Shown here: positions 1-8,327 of the stretch, in pieces | How the letters are laid out: each line of letters opens with the position of its first letter | Numbering within the stretch: position 1 is the first letter of the stretch | Notes under the pieces: model-generated | What the model was told of the DNA's origin: nothing | Databases searched by the model: none | What the model saw: the letters and a program-made list of their open reading frames with translations, nothing else | Assembly: GCA_965240325.2 (NCBI GenBank) | Contig: OZ251226.1 | Location: 1,922,001 to 1,986,000, forward strand | Source of the DNA: Rebecca billardiae RCC1528 | Lineage: Eukaryota; Haptophyta | Reading direction: 5' to 3' | Length of the DNA stretch: 64,000 nucleotides | Program-made: the position numbers and the translations under genes

Positions 1-2025
1 ACACCCGGTCCGGGTGTGGGCACAGGCGGCGCGGCAGGTGCGCCGGCTGGGACTGACGGCGCGACGCCTGTGGGCGGCGCCGGCGTCGGCGCGGTGCCTA
101 CGGGCGGCGCCGGCGGGATCGGTGGCGCGGCGCCCGCGGGCGGCGCTGCCGTGACGCTCGATCCGCGCGCGCGCGAGCTCTACCGCCGCGAGCGCGAGAC
201 CGAGGAACAGATGTATGAGCGGCAGGCGAGCGAGCACGCCATGCTGGACATCAAGCTCCGACAGAGCGTGTTGGAGGCAGCGCCGGACGGCGACGAGGCG
301 GACCCCGCCAAGTACGCCGGGGCGCAGTACGAGAAACGGACGGCTTTCTTACGCACCGAGCTGCGGTCGTGGGTGACGGAGGCTGCGTGGCAGCACATCA
401 ACCGCCTCATGGAGACGCAGCCGGAGGTGCAGGAGGAGCGCGCGCGCCTGAGCGCACTTACGCCGGGGCGCGAGTTCCTGTACCTGTGGAAGGCGATCCT
501 GCGCATGCGCAAGCCCGACGACATGCGGAAGTACATGTCGGTGCGGGCACGCTGGCATCGGACGGTCCTGCCGGACTGCGGCAAGGACGGCGTCGGCGCA
601 CTCGAGCTCTTCCAGGTGCTACAGCACAACCACGTGCTGCTGCAGGAGCTGAGTGACGCAGCGCCAGCGGCGGAGATGCTTGCGCGGCTCATCGAGTTCA
701 TTCCGCCGGTGGGCGCGGGCATCGAGATGCGGACGCGGTACGAGTCGAAGGACTACAGGACCGTGACGAACTTCGACGTGCAGGAGCTCGTGCACGAGCT
801 CAACGGCAAGTTCGAGGACTGGGACTTCTCCAAGGGCAAGCGGGTTGACCGCGGCGGCCCTGGGCGCCCAGGGGCGGGTGGCCGCACGCCAGGAGGCGGC
901 GGCGCTACCCGCGCGCACCCAATCGACGGGCTCCGCCTGGCGCAGGCGGCGGCGGCGTCGGCGGGTGGCGGCGGCGGCGACACGACGTCGCCGGCTGGCC
1001 GTGGTGGCGGCGGCGGAGGTCGTGGCGGTGGCGGCGGCGGCACTGGCCGCGGCGCCGGCCGCGGAGGCCAGGACGACTCCGACGACGCGCACGGGCCGCG
1101 CTGCTACAAGTGCGGCGCCGTGGGGCATATCAAGCGTTACTGCCCGCAGGTGACGCAGGCTGATCGCGACTCGAACGCTGGCGATGACGCGGCGTCGACG
1201 CGGTCGGATCGCAGCCGTGGCTCACATCGGAGCGGCGGCGGCGGTGGCGGCAGCGGTGCGGGGGGCAGCACCCGCGCCGTGGTCGGGAATGGCAACGGCG
1301 GCGGCACGGTCCGCACGCAGGTCGCGTTCGCACCCGAGCAGGGTGACGAGCCCGACGGCGCCGTTGGTGGCGACGGTGACGCTGACGCCGGAGACGGCGG
1401 CGGCGCCGGCGCCGGACTCGGCTTGGCGCCTATTGGCGCGGCTATCGGCGGCAGGGCGCAGCGCGACGAGGACGTCGAGATCGTCGCGGCGCGGGCGGCC
1501 GAGGCACGCGTGGCGCCGCCGGAGGACAACACGCGGGCGTTGGTGTTTGACACTGGCGCACGGAAGAACATCGCCATGGCCGAGGATTTGACGAATCTTA
1601 CCCCGGTGGACGGCGCATGTCAGATCGAGTGGGGGAACGGTGCGCGGGAGCGGGTCACTCACCGCGGGACCCTGGTGGTCAAGCTTGCGGCGGACGACGA
1701 CAGCGACAAGGTCCTCACGCTCGAGATCGAGGCGTGGGCGTCGCGGCGCGTCACGGCGCCGCTGCTGTCGGTCGAGCACTGCGCGGACGCAGGCATCGAG
1801 TTCCACTACTCGCAGCGCGGCAACACTGCGGACTTTACGGCGCTGGGAGGCGGCGTCGTGCAGCTGCCGCGCGATTCCACGCTGCGCGCCGAGATCGTAC
1901 GGCGCCAGGTGGGGCCGGACGTCGGCGATGCGCCGACGGAGCCGCGCGCACGGCGCAGGGCGCCAGTGCGGCGCGTGGGCGCGGGGCGGGGGCGCGTTGG
2001 CGCTGCGCCGCCCCCAAACGCCTAA
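1..2025 (+). CDS. Gag-protease polyprotein of copia element (5' partial)
   Basis: The frame is open from the window edge to TAA at 2023. The first possible start seen, at 16, is only a GTG, so the true start is probably upstream. The N-terminal part is Gly/Ala low complexity, followed by a helical gag-like core (about 180-840). A CCHC zinc knuckle (C-x2-C-x4-H-x4-C) lies at about 1099-1143, after Gly-rich linkers. A retropepsin-type active site, DTGA, lies at about 1549-1560. Keeping protease in the gag frame while integrase-RT is in the -1 frame means most translation yields Gag-PR and a minority yields Gag-PR-Pol. The Gly-rich linkers are unusually long. Confidence 0.9.
   Translation, partial: TPGPGVGTGGAAGAPAGTDGATPVGGAGVGAVPTGGAGGIGGAAPAGGAAVTLDPRARELYRRERETEEQMYERQASEHAMLDIKLRQSVLEAAPDGDEADPAKYAGAQYEKRTAFLRTELRSWVTEAAWQHINRLMETQPEVQEERARLSALTPGREFLYLWKAILRMRKPDDMRKYMSVRARWHRTVLPDCGKDGVGALELFQVLQHNHVLLQELSDAAPAAEMLARLIEFIPPVGAGIEMRTRYESKDYRTVTNFDVQELVHELNGKFEDWDFSKGKRVDRGGPGRPGAGGRTPGGGGATRAHPIDGLRLAQAAAASAGGGGGDTTSPAGRGGGGGGRGGGGGGTGRGAGRGGQDDSDDAHGPRCYKCGAVGHIKRYCPQVTQADRDSNAGDDAASTRSDRSRGSHRSGGGGGGSGAGGSTRAVVGNGNGGGTVRTQVAFAPEQGDEPDGAVGGDGDADAGDGGGAGAGLGLAPIGAAIGGRAQRDEDVEIVAARAAEARVAPPEDNTRALVFDTGARKNIAMAEDLTNLTPVDGACQIEWGNGARERVTHRGTLVVKLAADDDSDKVLTLEIEAWASRRVTAPLLSVEHCADAGIEFHYSQRGNTADFTALGGGVVQLPRDSTLRAEIVRRQVGPDVGDAPTEPRARRRAPVRRVGAGRGRVGAAPPPNA
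2013..2019 (+). promoter_or_regulatory. -1 programmed ribosomal frameshift slippery site CCCAAAC
   Basis: In the gag frame the codons read ..C CCA AAC, an exact X-XXY-YYZ heptamer three bases before the gag TAA. Slipping back one base places the ribosome on CGC at 2019, which is exactly the pol frame, open from there to 5327. Both position and phase fit. I could not establish a downstream pseudoknot by eye. Confidence 0.8.
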
Positions 2026-5000
2026 GCCCGGAACCCGCGCAGGTGCGAGCCACAAACACAACCACTACGGTATCTGATACCACTACTACTACGGAGGCGG
2101 CGCGAGGCGCTGATCCGGCGTGGTTACGCACTTGGTCGGTTCGAACGGGCACCAATGACCAACGTCTACTCGAGCGCACGCGACGCGTGGCCGAGGGGAT
2201 GGAGGGGGCGAACGCGCGACGTGAGCCGCTTGACGAGCAGTCGGCGGCGGGCATGACGCGGCGGTCGTTCGCGGACGCGATGCCGACGGCGCACTACCCT
2301 GGGCAGGTGACGCACGTCGACATCTTCTCTATGGCGCGCATCGACTTACCAGTTGGGGCCGATGGCGCACGTGGAGGGTATCCTCATGGGATCATATTCA
2401 TCGATGGGCATTCACGTCGATGGCAAGTGTACGCGCTACGCAGCTTGGATGACGCCGAGGTTGGTCGGGCATTCCGCTGGTACGCGCAGTTGCTTGGAAC
2501 AGGGGCCATGCACATGTCGCATTGGGTCCTGGCGTCTGGGTGTACTATGGCGCGACGCCATATTCACACCGACGGTGGCTCGACGTTACTGAGTACGTAC
2601 GTCGAGGGTGAGCTGGCGAAGCTTGGGTTCTCGTCGACGGTCACGTCGGCGCCCGACTCGCCGAGCTCGAATGGCGTGGCGGAACGCGCTATCCGCACGC
2701 TGAAGTCGAGACTGCGCGCCACGGTCGTTGCGCGTGGAGTTTCGAGGGTCGATTGGCACTACGCGGCGTGGCACGCATGCGCGTCGCGCAATCGACTGGC
2801 GTCACGTGGTATCATTCGTGACGATGGAGACATTGAGTGGCTCACGCCGGATGAGCTGTTCTTTGGCAAACGTCCGACGTGGAAGCATCACGTGGCGTTT
2901 GGCGCGCGCTGCCGCGTGCTGATGCTGGGCGCACGGCGCAATGCATTGGGGCAGCTGAAGCAGCGCGCACTACCCGGACGTGTCTATCTCTGGGGTGGGC
3001 ACGGCGTGCAGTGGCACGGTACATGGCGCTACGTGCTTGGGTACGTATGTCGTTTAGACGACGGACGTCTCGTTCACTCACGTGATGTACGCATCGACGA
3101 GACCGACCTGGTCGAGGGGGGGCACTCGTCGCTGGGCGCACCTGACGGTGGCGCGTACGTGGGTGATGGTGACGGCGCCGCGGTAAGCGGCGGACATCGT
3201 CCAGTCGGCGGTGACGCCGACGGTGAGGACGAGGACGGCGACGGTGGCGAGACGCCAGCCGACGCCGGGAATGACGACGCGACAGAGTTCGACGTCGGGT
3301 ACGACGACGACGCAGATGCGTCAACGTCGGGGCGCGGGCGCAGCAGCGTGGACGCGGGACAACGCGGGTGCAGCAGCGCGGGCGCACAGCCGTCGACGCC
3401 GACGCCGCAGGGCGGGCGTGGCGGGGCAGGCGCGTCGATGACGCAGCCGGGTCGGCAGGATCAGATACCGCCGACGGAATCACGGCGCGGGACCGCAGCA
3501 GATGCTGGCGGGCCGCCGCGCGGCGCAGACGGTGACGACGGCGTGATCGAGGACGCGCCGCCGCCCGGTCTGGATATGGGACACGATCCGCTTCGCAGGG
3601 ATCGGACGTCGCGCCGACGGCCGCAGCTGCTTACTGCCGTCGTCAGCGCCGCGTCGGTGTTCCAGAAGATCAACGTGAAGGTGCCGACGAACTATCGCGA
3701 GGCGATGCGGTCGGCGGAGGCGCCCCAGTGGCAGGGCGCCATGCTCGAGCACTTGGAAGGTCACAAGTTGCTCGGCACCTCGGAGGAGGTGGTGGTTCCG
3801 GAGGGCACGCGGGTGTTGCCGAGCCAGTGGGTCTTTGACGTCAAGTCGAACCCGGAGGGCGAGGTGACGCGCTTCAAGGCGCGGTCGGTGCTACTGGGGA
3901 ACCTACAGCGGCCGGGGATCGACTTTCAGGAGGTCTTTGCTCCGACGATCCGGCCGGAACAAGTGCGACTACTCGTGGCGATCGCCGCTCAGCAGGCTGG
4001 CGCGAGAGTTGACTTGGGTGCAGCGTCGGTTGCGGCGCTGGGCATACTGTCGAAGGGCGACGTCAAGGACGCGTACCTCAACTCGGAGTTGAAGCCGGAT
4101 GAGCGGCCTCTCTTCTCATTCCCGCCGGGCTACGTGCCGAGCACGCAGGCGCCGCCGGGGTACAAAGTCGTGGGCCGGAGCCTCAAGGCGTATCCGGGCC
4201 TACGCCAGTCTGGGCGCGCGTGGCATCGCACGCACCGCACCCAGCTGCTCGCGCGCGGCTTCTCGGAGTGTCCGAGTGCGCCGTGCATCTACGTCAAGGA
4301 GTCGGCGCCGGGCGAGTTCATCATCGCGGGCGGCTTTGTCGACGACTTGCTGTTTCTCAACCTGACGCGCGACGCGCGCGCGGTGGAGAAGCTGGCGGCT
4401 GACCTGAAGGAGCACTACGAGATCAAGCTGAGTGAGCGGCTCGATAAGTTCCTGGGCGCCGTGTTTGAAGTTCATGACGACGGCATCCTGATGCATCTGG
4501 GGCCGTACGTCGAGAGCGTGCTTCAGCGGTTCGGTTTGAACGCGAGCACGCCGGCGCGCACGCCGGAGCCGGCGGCGCGGGCGCAGCTGAGCGACGACGA
4601 CGAGGCGTTGCTGCAGCGCGCGGAGATTGAGAACTACCAGGCGATGGTGGGATGTCTCATGTTTGCGATGGTCACGGCGCGGCCGGACATCGCGCACGCG
4701 GTGAACATGCTGACGCGACGCATGTCATGTCCGCGGGCGGTGGATCTGGTAAGTGCGAAGCGTGTGCTGCGCTACTTACGTGGATGCCCGCGATTGGGAA
4801 TCTTGTTCAAGTTTGCAACAGATTCCGAGCACCCCGACCTACTTGCTTTCGCTGACTCCGATTGGGCAAGCAATCCGGTGGAGACCAAGGGCAGGTCGAC
4901 GGGTGGATACATTGTGTTCTACAATGGGGCGCCGGTGTCGTGGCACAGCGGGCTGCAAGGTACAGTCTCGCTGAGCTCGACGGAGGCGGAGTACGTCGCG

Positions 5001-5327
5001 CTGAGCGATTGCTGCCGCGAGGTGAGCTACTTGCGGAGCATACTCGAGTCCATGCGGCAGCCGCCGCGGGCCGCGACGGGGGTGCGAGAGGACAACAAAG
5101 GGGCTATCGACCTCGTAGAGAATCCTGTGCACCACAAGCGCTCGAAGCACATCGAGATCAAGCATCACTATGTGCGTGACGCGCAGGAGGGTGGCAAGGT
5201 GAAGGTGGTCAAGGTACACACCTCACTCAACCACTCTGACATCATGACGAAGGCGACGGACGGTGCGACGTTCAAGCGGCACGTCGACGCCATCATGGTG
5301 GAGCGACACCCGACGCGCGCGCGGTAA
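2019..5327 (+). CDS. Copia Pol: integrase, reverse transcriptase, RNase H (expressed by -1 frameshift)
   Basis: This frame is entered from gag at the slippery site; it is also open upstream from 1617, but that part overlaps gag and is probably not translated. The integrase core shows its first Asp in THVDIF (about 2311), its second in HTDGG (about 2566) and its Glu in GVAERAIRTLK (about 2674). RT shows GDVKDAYLNSEL (about 4060) and GFVDDLL (about 4332, the catalytic Asp pair, with Phe where Tyr is usual). RNase H shows FADSDW, SLSSTEAEYVAL and a C-terminal HHKRSKHIEIKHHYVRD block. I cannot see the His-His-Cys-Cys zinc-binding region that normally precedes the copia integrase core. The stop is TAA at 5325. 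Confidence 0.92.
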   Translation, partial: RLSPEPAQVRATNTTTTVSDTTTTTEAARGADPAWLRTWSVRTGTNDQRLLERTRRVAEGMEGANARREPLDEQSAAGMTRRSFADAMPTAHYPGQVTHVDIFSMARIDLPVGADGARGGYPHGIIFIDGHSRRWQVYALRSLDDAEVGRAFRWYAQLLGTGAMHMSHWVLASGCTMARRHIHTDGGSTLLSTYVEGELAKLGFSSTVTSAPDSPSSNGVAERAIRTLKSRLRATVVARGVSRVDWHYAAWHACASRNRLASRGIIRDDGDIEWLTPDELFFGKRPTWKHHVAFGARCRVLMLGARRNALGQLKQRALPGRVYLWGGHGVQWHGTWRYVLGYVCRLDDGRLVHSRDVRIDETDLVEGGHSSLGAPDGGAYVGDGDGAAVSGGHRPVGGDADGEDEDGDGGETPADAGNDDATEFDVGYDDDADASTSGRGRSSVDAGQRGCSSAGAQPSTPTPQGGRGGAGASMTQPGRQDQIPPTESRRGTAADAGGPPRGADGDDGVIEDAPPPGLDMGHDPLRRDRTSRRRPQLLTAVVSAASVFQKINVKVPTNYREAMRSAEAPQWQGAMLEHLEGHKLLGTSEEVVVPEGTRVLPSQWVFDVKSNPEGEVTRFKARSVLLGNLQRPGIDFQEVFAPTIRPEQVRLLVAIAAQQAGARVDLGAASVAALGILSKGDVKDAYLNSELKPDERPLFSFPPGYVPSTQAPPGYKVVGRSLKAYPGLRQSGRAWHRTHRTQLLARGFSECPSAPCIYVKESAPGEFIIAGGFVDDLLFLNLTRDARAVEKLAADLKEHYEIKLSERLDKFLGAVFEVHDDGILMHLGPYVESVLQRFGLNASTPARTPEPAARAQLSDDDEALLQRAEIENYQAMVGCLMFAMVTARPDIAHAVNMLTRRMSCPRAVDLVSAKRVLRYLRGCPRLGILFKFATDSEHPDLLAFADSDWASNPVETKGRSTGGYIVFYNGAPVSWHSGLQGTVSLSSTEAEYVALSDCCREVSYLRSILESMRQPPRAATGVREDNKGAIDLVENPVHHKRSKHIEIKHHYVRDAQEGGKVKVVKVHTSLNHSDIMTKATDGATFKRHVDAIMVERHPTRAR

Positions 5328-5355
5328 GCGGCGCAGCTCGCGGCTATGGCTGTCG

Positions 5356-5363
5356 AGGGGGGG
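5356..5363 (+). promoter_or_regulatory. Polypurine tract (plus-strand primer site)
   Basis: An A followed by seven G's directly abuts the TGTTGAGC start of the 3' LTR, 29 bases after the pol stop. This is the expected position for a retrotransposon polypurine tract. Confidence 0.8.
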
Positions 5364-6029
5364 TGTTGAGCTGACGCAGCCTGGGGCGCGCATCTCAGCA
5401 GATGGCGTCGCCGCTGGGACGTCAGGGCCGGCGCCGCACCAGGCGGGCCGGCGGCATCAGCTACGGAGCAGTGGCTGGCTCTGGCGGCGCGCGCGCGCGG
5501 CGCGCGCGGCGGCAGGAGCGCGAGCGCAGCAGCGCTGGCGCGGATCGACGTGGACGCGGAGCGCGGACGCGGCAGCGCGGACGCGGAGCGACACGGACGC
5601 GGCGCGTGCGCGGGCGGTACGGCCCGGCGCAGCGCGGCACGGTGACGTCGCACGGGCATGGCCCGGCCGCCATCGTGGAAGCGTGTTGGAGTTCTCGAGA
5701 ACGCAAACACGACCGTTTCATCCAGAAATTCATCACGGACGAGGACGTCCGGATTCAACGGGTACACGGATCCAGAAACCGTGTGCGACCAGCAGTTACG
5801 GCGGTGCGTCGGGAACACCTGTGATTGGTTGACGCACGGGGCGTGCGGCTCGGAATCATTGAGATTCCCCGAGCCGGGCCAGCAAACGCCGGGTCACCCC
5901 GCCGGAGCCGAAAAGAGCTCGGCGGGAGGTTACTTTTGCTCGTCCGAGGAGCGAGGGTCAGATTGCCTCGTGGGCGTCATCGTCGACGCGCCCGGCTACG
6001 CGCCGGTGAGCTTTTAGCAGGGCTCGACA
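5364..6029 (+). repeat. 3' LTR of the copia element
   Basis: It begins TGTTGAGC immediately after the polypurine tract and ends GCTCGACA, a 7-of-8 match to the inverse complement of the start, giving 666 bp. The start is well supported. The end rests on the imperfect terminal inverted repeat alone because the 5' LTR is outside the window. The next five bases, CGCTC (6030-6034), are the predicted target-site duplication. Confidence 0.68.
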
Positions 6030-6372
6030 CGCTCGGAGCTCGCGTTTACCCAATATGTTACTCATGCTGCGTCAGGCTATACTGCCCGCGGATCTTAGGC
6101 ACTTCAGGCAATGCCTGAGTAACTCCCAGACCGGGGTAGCCTCGTCAGCGGTCTTGTTCGCAGCGGTCAGCAGCTGTGACAGCACGCCGTCGCCGCCCTC
6201 ACGTCCGCGCTGCACGCCTTGAAGACAAGGGCTCTTGCCTTGCAAGACCTTGCTGATATATATTTAACGACGTGGCATATTGAATTCTAATTTGGAATTG
6301 GAAATATTCAATTATTTACGCTGTCTTCATATTCCAGCCGCCGCGCGACCGCTAGGTACAACCTCATCGCAA
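6030..6372. other. Gene-free spacer between LTR and tRNA
   Basis: This is mixed-composition DNA becoming AT-rich from about 6255 to 6310. I see no ORF or repeat worth reporting. Confidence 0.6.
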
Positions 6373-6454
6373 GACACATTGCCCGAGTGGTCAAGGGGGA
6401 GGACTTGAAATCCTCTGCGTACTACGCGCGTAGGTTCAAATCCTGCATGTGTCG
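6373..6454 (+). tRNA. tRNA-Ser, anticodon UGA, intronless
   Basis: Acceptor GACACAT pairs perfectly with ATGTGTC at the 3' end, with G as discriminator. The D arm has CCC/GGG. The anticodon stem GAGGA/TCCTC holds loop CTTGAAA, giving anticodon TGA (reads UCA serine codons). A long variable arm with a GCGT/ACGC stem is typical of serine tRNA. The T arm contains GGTTCAAATCC, a good B box. A TTTT run at 6468-6471 is a plausible RNA polymerase III terminator. CCA is not encoded, as expected for a nuclear gene. Confidence 0.95.
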
Positions 6455-6711
6455 CTGGATGTCTCCGTTTTCAACACAGCAGTCTTTCTCTGTCCAGGCG
6501 GCTGTGCGGCGCGCTATTTCTATCAACGAGCTGTACGCTCATGTCTTCTCATCAGGCTCTGTGTCTTAAGCCGGTGCTGCCACAGCATAGCTACTCGCTG
6601 TCTGGCTTAGCCGAGCACGGAACTCCGAGCCCGGGTCAGGATGCCACACTCCATGGATCCACACAGCGTCGCGTTGCGCGCGCGACCGGCCAGGGCCGCT
6701 AGGCTGCGATC

Positions 6712-8148
6712 TCACCACCACCGCGGCTCCACGCTCGGGCGGGGCGGGCGTGGGTCGCGGTACTTGTGCCCGCGCAGCCACTCGCGCAGGAAGGCGGCCA
6801 TGCCGCGCAGCGCCTCGTCGGCCTGCGCGCGGCTGACTTGGGCCTCGTCCACACCCGCCTCCTCCGCGAGCCGCCGCGCGAGCGTGCGGATGCGCTCCGG
6901 CGGTGCTGCCATGTGCGTCAGCGCGTGCTCCAGCAGCACGTGCAGGTCGCCGCGCCGCCGGCGCTCCTGCTTCTTCACCGTCTTGAGCTTCGAGCCCATC
7001 CCGCTGTAGTGCAGCGCGAGCACACCGTCGCGCGTGATCTCGCGCTCGATCTCGGCCGGGTCGACCTCGATGCGCCCGGACATGATCCCAAAGCGCGGCG
7101 CGATGCTGCGGCCGCGCGCGTCGCGCCGCTCGGGGTAGTTCTCGACGTGCACGAGCGACGGGTGCTCGACGGCGAGCAGGAAGGGCACGCGGCACGACTG
7201 CGTGTCCCAGCCCTCGCCGTCCCACGCGGCGAACGACTCGTACACCAGCCGCGCGAACGGCGCGCCGGGGCGCGAGAGCATCATCCCGTTGTTCAGCTTG
7301 CCGGACGTCCACTTGCTCCAGTCGTAGGGCATGGTGAAGTCATATGCGCGCAGCTCGTGCAGCGGGCGCACGACGAAGCAGTCGGCGTCGAGGTAGATGC
7401 CGCCGTCGTCGAGCAGCACCTGGATGCGCAGCACGTCGCTGAGGTGCTGCGGGAGCATGCGCTCGGGGCGGAGCGGCCGCCGCGCCGCCGCCGCGGCCGG
7501 CGGCATGCGCACGCGCGGGTGCACCTGCACGTGGCCCAGCCGGCGCATGCACCGCCAGTTGGGAAGCTCGGCCGCCGGCTCGACGTCCACGTGGATCACC
7601 ATCTCGGCCGGGTTGTGCACGAGCGCGGCGGTGAGCATCGAGAGGCACGCGTACCCGTGCGGCTGCGCGCCGCCGACGTGCACGATGTGCACCACGTCGG
7701 GCACCACCGGCGTGCCGCGCCGCGGCGCGGAGAAGTTGGCGAGGTGCTTGAAGAGCGCGGGCGGCGTGCGCGCGGCGAGCAGCGCGCCGCGCGCCGTGTG
7801 CAGCGCGAGGCGCAGCTCGGAGCGCGGCTCGTGCACGCCGCGCCAGATGGATGGGTCGGCGTACGGCGCAACGCACTCGGCGCGCACGACCCGCCGCGCC
7901 GCGTCGATGGACCACGAGCGCGGCGCGCCCGCGCTCACGTTGCCAAAGAGGCACTCGACGCCGCGAACGGCCGCCGCGCTCGTCGCGTGCTTCGGCGCGG
8001 GGAGCGCGATGTGCACGACGTGCCCGCTTGGGCCCGCCGCGATCACGTCGCGCTCGAGGAGCTCCCACCGCCGCACACCCGAGCCCGCGCGCCCGCACCG
8101 CGCGCCCCATGCGAGCAGCAACAGCAGCCGGCCGAGCGGCGCAGCCAT
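6712..8148 (-). CDS. GT32-type glycosyltransferase (DxD), secretory pathway
   Basis: The predicted protein is 478 aa. It starts MAAPLGRLLLLLAWGARCG, a signal peptide or signal anchor; an in-frame ATG 24 codons upstream precedes it and was not chosen because it would bury the hydrophobic segment. About residue 245 begins a stretch like the GT32/OCH1 sugar-transferase family: SDVLRIQVLLDDGGIYLDAD, with the DxD that binds nucleotide-sugar and metal. Family members transfer hexoses in the Golgi; the acceptor here is unknown. No intron is needed. It is transcribed away from the ABC1 kinase gene with 179 bp between start codons, so the two probably share a promoter region. Confidence 0.82.
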   Translation of the reverse strand: MAAPLGRLLLLLAWGARCGRAGSGVRRWELLERDVIAAGPSGHVVHIALPAPKHATSAAAVRGVECLFGNVSAGAPRSWSIDAARRVVRAECVAPYADPSIWRGVHEPRSELRLALHTARGALLAARTPPALFKHLANFSAPRRGTPVVPDVVHIVHVGGAQPHGYACLSMLTAALVHNPAEMVIHVDVEPAAELPNWRCMRRLGHVQVHPRVRMPPAAAAARRPLRPERMLPQHLSDVLRIQVLLDDGGIYLDADCFVVRPLHELRAYDFTMPYDWSKWTSGKLNNGMMLSRPGAPFARLVYESFAAWDGEGWDTQSCRVPFLLAVEHPSLVHVENYPERRDARGRSIAPRFGIMSGRIEVDPAEIEREITRDGVLALHYSGMGSKLKTVKKQERRRRGDLHVLLEHALTHMAAPPERIRTLARRLAEEAGVDEAQVSRAQADEALRGMAAFLREWLRGHKYRDPRPPRPSVEPRWW

Positions 8149-8327
8149 CGTGCGCTGGCGGCAGGACTGCGCACTGGAGCGCTCCGGCGGCGCTGAGCAA
8201 GCGCGGCAGGCCCGCCGCACCGCAGGCGCGAGAAGGTGCGCGCATCCTCCACACCACCCGCTCTTCTCGCGCGGTCATTCCCCCCCTGCGTGGCCGCATC
8301 CGCACGAGCAGCGCGCCGAGCAGAGCT

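Larger units (their letters stand above)
1..6029 (+). mobile_element. Ty1/copia LTR retrotransposon, 5' end cut by the window edge
   Basis: The element reads gag, protease, integrase, reverse transcriptase, RNase H, which is the copia order (integrase before RT). Gag-protease and pol lie in different frames joined by a -1 slippery site. A polypurine tract and 3' LTR close the element at 6029. The 5' LTR, primer-binding site and gag start lie left of the window. The catalytic motifs of integrase, RT and RNase H look intact and no internal stop breaks the frames, so this appears to be a young, possibly active copy. A second LTR for dating is not available here. Confidence 0.93.

Noticed and set aside
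1617-2018. Upstream part of the pol frame overlapping gag
   Set aside because: It is open but Arg-rich and not protease-like; the frameshift site at 2013 explains pol expression without it.
6030-6260. Longer 3' LTR reaching about 6180
   Set aside because: GCTCGACA at 6022-6029 is the best inverse match to the LTR start; later CA ends have no terminal inverted repeat.
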